From contig NC_057800.1 of the NCBI RefSeq assembly GCF_018294505.1, positions 478,640,530-478,704,529 on the forward strand: DNA of 64,000 nt, written 5' to 3'. Under the pieces are notes generated by a model. It saw only the letters and a list, made by a program, of their open reading frames with translations, was not told the DNA's origin and made no database searches. The DNA is from Triticum aestivum (Eukaryota > Streptophyta > Magnoliopsida > Poales > Poaceae). Both the position numbers and the translations under genes were made by a program. Shown piece by piece: positions 1 through 9,990 of this stretch; the first letter of the stretch is position 1; the number at the start of each line of letters is the position of its first letter.

Positions 1-68
1 GCCCACAACTCACTTGTGTTCTACTCGTGCATATGACATCTACGCATAAAACCAGGCTCGGATGCCAC
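1..68 (-). mobile_element. Internal leader of minus-strand BARE/Angela-like element (partial)
   Basis: This is the first stretch of internal sequence next to the LTR at 69-1803. On the minus strand it begins with a primer-binding site at 55-67 (TGGCATCCGAGCC), one base from the LTR end and close to the initiator-Met tRNA complement used by BARE-type copia elements. The same leader follows the plus-strand copy at 12411. The coding part lies left of the window. Confidence 0.85.
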
Positions 69-1803
69 TGTTGGGGAACGTAGTAATTTCAAAAAAATTC
101 CTACGCACACGCAAGATCATGGTGATGCATAGCAACGAGAGGGGAGAGTATTGTCCACGTACCCTCGTAGACCGAAAGCGGAAGCGTTAACACAACGCGG
201 TTGATGTAGTCGTATGTCTTCACGGTCCGACCGATCAAGTACCGAACGCATGGCACCTCCGAGTTCAGCACACGTTCAGCCCAATGACGTCCCTCGAACT
301 CCGATCCAGCCGAGTGTTGAGGGAGAGTTTTGTCAGCACGATGGCGTGGTGACGATGATGATGTTCTACCGACGCAGGGCTTCGCCTAAGCACCGCTATA
401 GTATTATCGAGGTGGACTATGGTGGATGGGGGCACCGCACACGGCTAAAAGATCAAACGATCAATTGTTGTCTCTAGGGTGCCCCCTGCCACTATATATA
501 AAGGAGCAAGGGGGGAGGTGCGGCCGGCCAGGAGGGGCACGCCAGGAGGAGTCCTACTCCCACCGGGAGTAGGACTCCCTCCCTTTTCCTTGTTGGATTA
601 GGAGTGGAGGGGGAAAGAGGAGGGAGAGAGGAAGGAAAGGGGGGGCGTCGCCCCCCTCTCCTTGTCCTATTCGGACTAGGGGGGAGGGACGCGCGGCCCT
701 GCCCTGGCCGCCTCTCCTCTTCTCCACAAAGGCCCACTATGGCCCATTAAGCCTCCGGGGGGTTCCGGTAACCCCTCGGTACTCCGGTAAAATCCCGATT
801 TCACCCGGAACACTTCCGATATCCTAACATAGGCTTCCAATATATCAATCTTCATGTCTCGACCATTTCGAGACTCCTCGTCATGTCCGTGATCACATCC
901 GGGACTCCGACAACCTTCGGTACATCAAAACTCATAAACTCATAATATAACCGTCATCGAAACTTTAAGCGTGCGGACCCTTCGGGTTCGAGAACTATGT
1001 AGACATGACCGAGACACGTCTCCGGTCAATAACCAATAGCGGAACCTGGATGCTCATATTGGCTCCCACATATTCTACGAAGATCTTTATCGGTCAGACC
1101 GCATAACAACATACGTTGTTTCCTTTGTCATCGGTATGTTACTTGCCCGAGATTCGATCGTCGGTATCTCAATACCTAGTTCAATCTCCTTACCGGCAAG
1201 TCTCTTTACTCGTTCTGTAATACATCATCCCGCAACTAACTCATTAGTTGCAATGCTTGCAAGGCTTAAGTGGTGTGCATTACCAAGAGGGCCCAGAGAT
1301 ACCTCTCCGACAATCGGAGTGACAAATCCTAATCTCGAAATACGCCAACCCAACAAGTACCTTCGAAGACACCTGTAGAGCACCTTTATAATCACCCAGT
1401 TACGTTGTGACGTTTGGTAGCACACAAAGTGTTCCTCCGGTAAACGGGAGTTGCATAATCTCATAGTCATAGGAACATGTATAAGTCATGAAGAAAGGAA
1501 TAGCAACAAACTAAACGATCAAGTGCTAAGCTAACGGAATGAGTCATGTCAATCACATCATTCTTCTAATGATGTGATCCCGTTAATCAAATGACAACTC
1601 ATGTCTATGGTTAGGAAACATAACCATCTTTGATCAACGAGCTAGTCAAGTAGAGTCATACTAGTGACACTCTGTTTGTCTATGTATTCACACATGTATC
1701 ATGTTTCCGGTTAATACAATTCTAGCATGAATAATAAACATTTATCATGATATAAGGAAATAAATAATAACTTTATTATTGCCTCTAGGGCATATTTCCT
1801 TCA
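69..1803 (-). repeat. BARE/Angela-like copia 5' LTR (1735 bp)
   Basis: On the minus strand the LTR starts TGAAGGAAATATGCCCTAGA (1803 leftwards) and ends CGTTCCCCAACA (69). It matches the LTRs at 7269, 9991 and 49759 throughout. Because the primer-binding site adjoins its left end, it is the 5' LTR of an element running leftwards. A TATA-like TATATATA on the minus strand near 493-500 is the likely LTR promoter. The insertion is 1.9 kb downstream of the PP2C stop codon. The five bases at 1804-1808 (GAGAC) would be one target-site copy; the other is outside the window. Confidence 0.93.
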
Positions 1804-3682
1804 GAGACTCCTCTAAAATGTTTGGAATATGGTGAGTGAAGTCAGCTATTTTCTCCGTAGTGTGGTTGAGCTATCTTAGAGTATGTATTTCGCTTGTTCA
1901 TCAAGTGAAAGTTAAGACTTTGTGCTGGTCTTTGACTGTTATGTCATGTTGTGTTGTGTTGTATTATGTTTTGTACATGCTCTAAGTGTTGTTTATTTCT
2001 TCAAGGTAGGCCCTATGTGTGGCGATGAGATCTGATGTTGAAAGTGCTTAGTGGCAGCGCGCGTTGTCTGGAAACATGTATCTTTTGATCAGATGTTGAA
2101 TTGAAACCCCGTGATGTTAGTGTGGGTCATGGCAAGCCCCTTTTGCCTACAACTCTGAATTGTATATTTTAATCAGGGGTTTAACCCTTGTTGTCATGTA
2201 CTCTGAACTGTATATTTTAATTAGGAGTACCTGTTAGTATGTTGTGTATGTTTGATGTGCACCATTTCAGTTGTCAGCAAACCAAATATCAAGGTGACAA
2301 GCAGAAACTACCGAATACACAGTACAAATGCCACGGATAATGCAAGATAAACCCATTTTATTTTTTATTTTTGGTCCAACTCAATACAACACAAGGTTTG
2401 AACATGTCTGTGTCGTTTGGTTGACTGCAAAATTTTATATATAAAAAAGGAAAAGTGTGACCTTTGTTGAAAAACAAGCTGAGTATATATATAAAAAAAT
2501 CTTTTGAGAGCACTTAACGTTGTCTCTTTTACTGGGAAGCATCAATGTACCATTTTGCATGAATTTTTTCATAGCAGACTCTAAAAATGAACCGGTACAA
2601 ACAAGGTTTCTTTTTTCTGTTTTTATTTTACTGTTCGTCCCAAAATACCTTCTCTTGGAGTCTTCACTTTTTCTCTTTTTAAGATGAAGTTGGAGCCTAC
2701 CCCGGTCTACTGAAATTTGTTTTTTCGTTCTTTCTCTGTTGCGAGCAGACATTATAGACAGAAAATAGTTGCTACACGTTGGCAGTGCAGAATTTCATCA
2801 TCTGTCATGTACTCTCTACATTGATTGTAATAACATCTTATATTATAGGACGAAGAGAGTACAATACTACTGATCCCTTTAAATGAGCTTTTCGCAAAGC
2901 ACATAGTCGATAGTTCCTTCCGAAAAAAAGGAAAAAATAGGTCAGAACTTTCATTTTTCATTCATTCCCTGTACAGCGTGGTAGTCCTTCCTAAAACATG
3001 AGCACAAGTCATGTGCCGTTTGACGGTTTTATGTGTGATGATGTCGATTGCAGCTGCTTGTTAGGTGGTCTAGCTTCTACTGCATTCACCGGTTGATGTT
3101 TATGTTACTTACCATCTAATTAAACAGTTGGCCCAGGACTGAGGTGTTTTTGTGCAAAATTTGTATAATAAGGTACGTTGACAGGGAGATAAAGCAACAA
3201 TATCAGTCAGACATTCAGCCATTTAGAGGGTAACCATGCAGAAGGTCAGGACATTTTCATCAACATCCATCATGGTCATCTGATGATCTGGAAAAGGGAG
3301 TACATATGATGATCAGCGGAAGGCAACACCTGCAAGCACATCTTCTGCTACATATGTAACTTGCGACGATCATGTCGGCTGCTCAGTCCTTCACAAGGCT
3401 CGATTATTATGCAGACACCACTACATTTACATGGCTGTTCTGAACCTGATGAGAATCAAGTGTGAACAGCCCGAAAGCAAAAGGCTAAGGGGGTATACAG
3501 AAACACGCCAACACACACCCCATACATCAGATTATCGGAAGTAGACCTATTAGCATATACACATACAGCTCTTGCAGACGACTGAAGAAACAAAAAAAGT
3601 AGGAGTGCCGTTCTTGCAAGGGAAGCAGACTAGCGGACGAAACTCCAGACATGGTCAGCTAGTTGGGTGAATTATGGGCATG
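1804..3682. other. Low-copy intergenic DNA and PP2C 3' flank
   Basis: About 1.9 kb lie between the LTR and the PP2C stop codon. It is AT-rich with no coding region I can support. It should contain the 3' UTR of the minus-strand PP2C gene, but I cannot place the polyadenylation site. It also holds a 26-bp near-identical duplication (2152-2177 and 2200-2225, two mismatches) and a short MITE-like remnant at 2810-2861. Confidence 0.6.
2810..2861. mobile_element. Possible tiny Stowaway-like MITE remnant
   Basis: A 52-bp segment starts TACTCTCT and ends with the inverse AGAGAGTA. Its right half (ACATCTTATATTATAGGAC) resembles the end of the common grass Stowaway/mariner MITEs, and the flanking TA fits their target. 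It is much shorter than a normal Stowaway, so it would be an internally deleted relic. The terminal match is only 8 bp and could be chance. Confidence 0.4.
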
Positions 3683-6279
3683 TTAGGTTTTGCCCTTGGT
3701 CTTTTTTCTTGATTTCAGGTCAATAACAATGACACTAATGTTGTCCCCGCTCCCTTTCGACAGCGCTAGCCTCACGAGACAATCAGCGGCTGCTTTTGCA
3801 GCAGGGTTCATAGTGGGTTCGCTGCCTCCATCAGAATTCGCACCGTCGTTATTATTCTTGTACCACAGAAGGATCTGTCGCCGGGCAACTTTGCATGCGT
3901 CCTCATTTGACATGACATCCCAGAGACCATCGCTTGCTAGAATGAGGCAGTCGTCATCTTTTGCCCGAGCAACAATGCTGACTTCTGGCTTTGGAATCAG
4001 AAATGGTTTCAGGTATCGGTCACCTGCAAGTAGATAGGATTGGCCATTTCCACTGTAAGTTAATATGCCATAAGAAGCTTCTGATTGATGCTACCCATGC
4101 ACGGAGTAATTGCTGGTTTAACTGCTTATGTCAATTAAATTTCATATATAACAGAAAGAACAGAGTTTTGTCCCAAGTTTTAAAAATAAAAGCATTCAGA
4201 CAGTAGCAGCTATAACAAGTGCAACTAATATCCAGTATTACTATTACCCATGGTGGCACATTCACAACTACCAGAGCCAGTTGCACGAATAGTAGCATAA
4301 GTATACGGGGTACCTTTGTTCCTTCAATAAGGGGGACTTTTTACTTTTGCCTCCTTAAGTACATCAGTATCCTAATCCAAATACTTTGACAGGATCATAT
4401 TTAAGTTCACTGACAACTTTGTCCCCATCCCCAAATTTTTCCAGGAATGGAACCACAACATAATCGAGGAACACAGACTAAACCTAAAACATGACTTTTG
4501 TCCGATGAAAACATGCTGTTGGCAGCAGTTGCAAGTCGCCAGTATATGAAACAGAGCATTACCTTAGGGTTACAATTTACTGCCTGAAATGAGCTAATGT
4601 AATAATGTGACAGCATGTGATCTCGTAAATTGGAACAGCATCTGGAAGAAACATCTGACCTCATAATAAAATGCATATGCATGCCAACATAATTTGTAAA
4701 GAAAAAAATATCCAACTAAGAATTATGATGGAAATTGTGACACAAATTCAGTTTAATGTTTGACATAATGGTCCAGTACCAAAGACTTAGGAGTACTGCA
4801 AAATATTAAGATGATGGTAACTGGCTTTTCTTCTTTTTGACAATACGAGGATTGATGGTTTGATATAGGCTCCTAGTGGTTCAGGTATCATCACTTACTG
4901 ACATCCCAAACATATGCAGAAATATGCCGATATGGCCATAGACCTACAACTATCTCCTACTATGGATATTTGGCTGAACCAAATAAATTAATGCCATATA
5001 TGCTGAACAGTTTTACAACATGTCCTTGTACAAGCTTACTTTTTGTGACACTTTTTTTTGTCCTAAGTTCCTAGCTTACAGAGAGATGCATCCTGGAGTT
5101 ACTAAAGTGCATTGTTCTAGAGCTCATGATAATAAATTAATAATAGTCATGTTGGGACTCGTGGTCAAAAAGTAACAAAAACATCTTAAGACCTTAATTG
5201 CATTCCAAAATGGCTTTACAGCTTGCTTGACATCATCAATAATTTTGCCCAGATAATAAGCTTGGGCGTGCAAAACCAGAAAACTTACCGATTGACCGTG
5301 ACATTGCGAGAATACCAGAGACACGATAACCATTCCAGTCAATGACCTTCCCACCAGCGGCCTCAATCCTGGCACGCTCATCTTTCCTATCAGGCTAGAA
5401 CACGCAAGCATAATCAGATACAATTTGCCTCAACTTACAAACTTAGCTGAACAGTAAAGTCCATTACGTACTTTGTGATCGACGGACAGAGCAATCGGCT
5501 CCTTCCCACGGCAGAGCACCACGCGTGAATCTCCACAATTTGCAGTTATGACATGAGAAGAGCAGACAATGGCAACAACGGCGGTGGAACCGACGTTATC
5601 AGCAGCAATAGGCTCCGGACGGAGCTCCGTGGCGCCATTGGAAAACCTGATGGCTTTCCCCGACACCTCCTCGTCTACCTTCTGGAAACAATCACCAAAA
5701 ACCTTCTCCCATGGTTCTTTCACGTCCACCTCCCCTACTTCCCCCAATTCCTCCAACCCCCTGCCAGCTTTCAGCACCTCTCTTAACACAACGTGGATCT
5801 TATCCCGGCAGTAGTTCGCGACCTGGAAAGACATGATCAAGCATGAGCAAGAGCGCCTCGCCTCAAGACTAATGTGTTTCGTCTGGGCCAGGAGTCACAA
5901 GAGAAGATAACCTCACCTCCGAGCCGCCGTGTCCATCGTACACGCCGAAGAGGTGCGCCGGAAGCCGGAGCTCCGCGGCGTCGAAGTCACCCCCGATCCC
6001 GTCCAGCTCACGGCTGCTCGCGAGCATCCGCGCCGGCAGGGCAGCGAAGCGCGGCACGGCGGCGCACGCGTCCTCCATCTCCGCGGCGCGGCCGCGCGCC
6101 GCGGCGCAGCCCCACAGCGGCACGCACTCCATAAGGTACACGCTCCTCTTAGCGCACCCGTCCCCCGCGGCACGCGCCCTGCTCCCGAGATCCGGCGGCC
6201 TCTCGATCCCGCCGGCGCATTCCGCCGAGCACCCCCCGCGCGCGGCGGTCCCCTCCCCGGCGAACACCGCAGTCGCCAT
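3683..6279 (-). CDS. Clade A protein phosphatase 2C (ABA signalling), 4 exons, 386 aa
   Basis: Mg/Mn-dependent serine/threonine phosphatase of the ABI1/HAB1 group. These dephosphorylate SnRK2 kinases in nucleus and cytosol and are inhibited by ABA-bound PYL receptors. Exons are 5917-6279, 5472-5822, 5289-5394 and 3683-4023; all three introns (94, 77, 1265 bp) are GT-AG and join in frame without stops. The start is the ATG at 6279; the in-frame GTG just upstream is not a plausible start. Metal-site motifs are present: EMEDA (67-71), DGHGG (115-119), SDGLWD (304-309) and GDN (366-368). Residues 255-279 hold the clade A segment with the lock tryptophan (W258), the VSGIL version of the VxGPhiL motif, and SRSIGDRYLK. 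No signal peptide or membrane segment is seen. From memory it is closest to rice PP2C50, which is also about 387 aa. The gene looks intact; expression is not shown by sequence alone. Confidence 0.95.
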
Positions 6280-6780
6280 CACTAGCTCACGGCAGTATCA
6301 ACAGCCCCAAACCACACCAGCGCCCGCCGCACCACGCGCCTGAGCAGCCCACCGCCGTGTCAGCCAGGGAGAGCGCGAGCCGTGGCCTCCTGTGCGAGAA
6401 TCAAGGGGGCAGCAATGGAGAAAGAGAGAGAGCGCGCGAGGGAAAGTAAAGAGAGTGGTGACGAGGAGGGTTGGTGCTGGGCCGGGGAGTACGTGTACCG
6501 GGTGGGCGCGGGGGCGTGGGAAGCTGCGAGTGGCGGACGACGGCGTTGTGTGTTCGGGGCAGGAGGAGCGGATGCGGGTGAGGGAGCAAGGCACGAGGTA
6601 CAAGGAAGCGAGGTGGTGGAACGCGATTGGGCGCGCCGGGGAGAACAGGTGTCGCGTCTAGACGCTGCTGCCGCTGGGTCTGGATGGAGTCGAGTGGAGT
6701 GGACCTGATGGGTGGGTCTGTTGCTCACTCGTGATTTTGGTGTCTGCTATGCTACTTGCCTACTTGCACCGTTCCATGGC
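6280..6780 (-). promoter_or_regulatory. PP2C 5' UTR and proximal promoter region
   Basis: GC-rich sequence directly upstream of the PP2C start. I see no clear TATA box. A palindromic-looking ACGT core (GTACACGTAC on the minus strand, 6489-6498) lies about 210 bp upstream of the ATG. ACGT cores are the heart of ABA-response elements, and clade A PP2C genes are commonly ABA-induced, but the flanks here do not match the strong ABRE form. Apparent ORFs in several frames are composition artefacts. Confidence 0.5.
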
Positions 6781-7268
6781 TAAGGCCGTCTCCAGCGCAC
6801 GACCCCAAATTATCCGGAACTGTTAGTTTAGAGTTAAACGGACATATGAAACATCCCAATACGCGATTCTATCCGTAAAAAATGTCTTTTTCTCGTCTGG
6901 CTCGCCTCATTCTGGGCGTAAACTTGATATGTCTTTGCGTCTGAAACGGACACAAACGGACAATTTTGCGTCGTCCTCGTCGGGGGCGTGTCCTCTACAT
7001 GTGACCCCCTGGCCCGCCTGTCATTGAAACCAGAGGGGCCCGCCTGCCCACCCACTCATCCCTCTCTCTCCTCTTTTCTCTACTTTTCCCAACCATGCCG
7101 GCTCCGGGCTCTAGCACGGCAGTGCCACCACCAGCACCCGCCGGCCCCGGTACTCTCGGGGCTGCTCGGCTGACAGAGAGCACGGCGGATGGAGGTGTGG
7201 CGAGATGCGGGCACGGTGCACAGCGAGCCGAAGCGAGATGCTGCGGTGCGACGGAGACGGGGGCAAAC
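6781..7268. mobile_element. Possible truncated TIR/MITE-like sequence
   Basis: The segment opens with TAAGGCCGTCTCCAGCGC, which resembles the end of grass MITEs with a GGCCGTCTCCA terminus and a TAA target, and contains repeated 'acggacA' motifs typical of them. No matching inverse terminus is visible before the BARE LTR cuts in at 7269, so the right end may have been lost or may be absent. The CT-rich tract and GC-rich DNA at 7050-7263 are otherwise featureless. Bases 7264-7268 (CAAAC) are the left target-site copy of the BARE insertion. Confidence 0.35.
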
Positions 7269-7661
7269 TGAAGGAAATATGCCCTAGAGGCAATAATAAA
7301 GTTGTTATTTATATTTCCTTATATCATGATAAATGTTCATGCTAGAATTGTATTAACCGAAAACTTAGTACATGTGTGAATACATAGACAAAACAGAGTG
7401 TCCCTAGTATGCCTCTACTTGACTAGCTCGTTAATCAAAGATGGTTAAGTTTCCTGACCACAGACATGTGTTGTCATTTGATGACCGGGATCACATCATT
7501 AGAGAATGATGTGATGGACAAGACCCATCCACTAGTAGAAAAATGGTCAAATGTTTAGCTCATTAATCCCGGTTTGTATTTGAGCCGACACTAATATGAC
7601 CAATAGTGCCGGTTCCAACGGCTAGGCGGGCGGCGCTCATTAGTACCGGTTCGTGGCGAAC

Positions 7662-7698
7662 CTTTAGTACCGGTTCATGCCACGAACCGGTACTAAAG
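7662..7698. repeat. Perfect hairpin in CACTA subterminal region
   Basis: Arms CTTTAGTACCGGTTC (7662-7676) and GAACCGGTACTAAAG (7684-7698) are perfectly complementary around a 7-base loop. Similar hairpins occur at 8663-8700 and 8708-8744. They are subterminal repeats of the CACTA element. If transcribed they could give small RNAs, but nothing in the sequence shows this. Confidence 0.8.
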
Positions 7699-7754
7699 AG
7701 ATGGTGGCCTTTAGTAGGGTTGGTGGCTCCAACCCGTACTAAAGACCCCCTTTA

Positions 7755-8620
7755 GGGCGTGTTCGGGAGCCCTCTGGCTTCTGAAATCCTCGTATCCAGC
7801 CTCGGAGTCCAGCCGAACGGTTCCAATCCTGGTTATTGGGCTGAGAAGCTGGCTCTCCACTACGTGCAAAATTGACGGAGTGGCGGAGCTGGGAAAAGCT
7901 GGCTCCACGAAAACTGGGAAGCGAGAGTTGGATCAATTTACAACTGATTGCCACCGCGAAGTGACCGTAGGTACCGCTTCGAGGCAGCGCTCGTCTCCTC
8001 CCTCGAGTAGATGCACTGCTCCCCCGTTCCCCTCCACGCCCGCAACGAACCCTAGCGTGCCGCCACGACCATCCAACCGGCGCGAGAACCAGCGACCTCC
8101 CTCCCCACCACCGTGCTCGCCCTCCTCCGCCTCCCTTCTGACCGCAACTCGACCCCGCCGTCCCCGACCGGAGCTCTTCCCCGTCGTCCCCGACCGGAGC
8201 TCTTCCCCGCCGTCCCCGACCGGAGCTCTTCCTCGCCGTCCCCGACACGAGCTATTCCCCGCCGCTCCGACCGGAGATCGACCCCGCCATCCCCAACCAC
8301 CGGAGCACGCAGGCTGCGTCGACGAGCTTGTCCCCGACCTCCTTCTCTGTCTCCTCGAGTACCTCGTCCGTGTCTTGAAGAAAAAAAAATTGAATTCATG
8401 TCACAGTAGCCCACGTATGCCCAGGCCAAAGAGAAAGGAGGCCTGCTAAAATGGGCCGAATAAGCACTTTCTGGCCTTTTGGCCTCATCGATCGCTGGCT
8501 GCGAGAAGCTGCCGCACCGAACAGATCGGTAGCTCCAGGAGTTTACGTGAGAAGCTCGCGGCTGGATCTAGGCCACAGATTTGAGGATTTTACAGCCGTG
8601 GGCAACTACCGAACACGCCC
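7755..8620. mobile_element. PIF/Harbinger-like non-autonomous element inside the CACTA element
   Basis: An 866-bp insert has perfect 12-bp inverted ends GGGCGTGTTCGG and CCGAACACGCCC, flanked by TTA (7752-7754, 8621-8623), the target signature of PIF/Harbinger. Joining the flanks restores a CACTA motif block present intact at about 8700-8720, confirming the borders. The middle is GC-rich with a 26-bp tandem array and no transposase. Open frames across it are low-complexity Pro/Arg-rich and not convincing genes. Confidence 0.87.
8140..8268 (+). repeat. Five-unit 26-bp tandem repeat
   Basis: Units start at 8140, 8166, 8192, 8218 and 8244 (the last 25 bp), built on GACCGGAGCTCTTCCCCG followed by CGTCCCC, with a partial sixth at 8269. 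It sits in the GC-rich core of the Harbinger-like element. The period is not a multiple of three, so each unit shifts the reading frame, which argues against a conserved protein repeat. Confidence 0.85.
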
Positions 8621-9990
8621 TTAGTACCGGTTGGAGCCACCAACCAGTACTAAAGGTGGTGGCCTTTAGTACGGGTTGGTGGCTCCAACCGGTACTAAAG
8701 ACCCCCCCTTTAGTACCGGTTGGAGCCACCAACCGATATTAAAGATGGTGCGCTGCCACCCGCAGTGCATAATGTTTAGTCCCACCTTGCTAGTTGAGAG
8801 GAGCTCGCACTGGTTTATAAGCCCCGCCGCGGCTACCGTGTCGAGCTCTTGTCTAAACAGGCCTTTATGGGCCTATTGCAAGTCTTCTGCCCTGTGGGGC
8901 CTACTGGGCCGTACGGGCCTGCATCCTGGCCCAACTAGAGGTTGGGTTTCTAGTCGTATGCAGGCCGTGCCGGCCCAGTAGGCGGGTTGTTTTTACTTTA
9001 TTTCAAAAAAACCCGGTACTAAAGGTCCCTCAGACCACGGCGCGCCTCGTGCCACGTGGTGGGCCTTTGGTCCCGGTTCATGTTGAATCGGGACTAAAGG
9101 GGGGGACCTTTAGTCCCCACTCTTTGGTGCCGGTTCCAGAACCGGTACTAAAGGTCCTTACGAACCGGTACTAAAAGTCATTTTTCTACTAGTGATCCGT
9201 TAGCTTAGCATAATGATCGTTAAGTTTTATTGCTATTGCTTTCTTCATAACTTATACATATCCCTCTCACTATGCGATTATGCAACTCCCGAATATCGGA
9301 GGAACACCTTGTGTGCTATCAAACGTCACAACGTAATTGGGTGATCATAAAGGTGCTCTACAGGTGTCTCCGAAGGTATTTGTTGGGTTGGCATACATCA
9401 AGATTAGGATTTGTCACTCCGAGTATCGAAGAGGTATATTGGGCCCTCTCGGTAATGCACATCACTATAAGCCTTGCAAGCAATGTAACTAATGAGTTAG
9501 TTGCGGGATGATGCATTACAGGACGAGTAAAGAGAGTTGCCGGTAACGAGATTGAACTAGGTATGATGATACCGATGATTGAATCTCGGGCAAGTAACAT
9601 ACCGATGACAAAGGGAATAACGTATGTTGTTATTGCGGTTTGACCGATAAAGATCTTCGTAGAATATGTAAGAACCAATATGAGCATCCAGGTTCCGCTA
9701 TTGGTTATTGACCGGAGATGTGTCTCGGTCATGTCTACATAGTTCTCGAACCCGCAGGGTCCGCACGCTTAACGTTTGATGACGATTTGTATTATGAGTT
9801 ATGTGTTTTGGTGACCAAAGTTTGTTCGGAGTCCCGGATGAGATCATGGACATGATGAGGAGTCACGAAATGGTTGAGAGGTAAAGATTCATATATTGGA
9901 AGGTAGTATTCGGACATCGGAATGTTTCCGAGTGATTCGGGTATTTTACTGGAGTACCGAGGGGTTACCAGAACCCCCTGGGGAAAGATA

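Larger units (their letters stand above)
7530..9194. mobile_element. Non-autonomous CACTA transposon (1665 bp with nested element)
   Basis: Terminal inverted repeats CACTAGTAGAAAAAT (7530) and ATTTTTCTACTAGTG (ending 9194) are flanked by a 3-bp target duplication ATC (7527-7529, 9195-9197), as expected for CACTA. The 3' LTR copy near 50018 provides an uninterrupted version of the site. Inside are many subterminal motifs of the form TTTAGTACCGGTT with inverse copies. There is no transposase. Without the nested Harbinger element it is about 796 bp. Confidence 0.93.

Noticed and set aside
492..737. Small ORFs in the BARE-like LTRs, also near 10387-10743 and 11721-12067
   Set aside because: They fall in GC-rich LTR sequence and are not conserved between LTR copies as proteins.
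5553..6285. Plus-strand ORFs over PP2C exons 1 and 2
   Set aside because: They are antisense shadows of the conserved PP2C coding exons.
6298..6728. Several overlapping ORFs on both strands upstream of the PP2C start
   Set aside because: They are GC-rich frames in the 5' UTR/promoter, low complexity, without recognisable motifs or splice logic.
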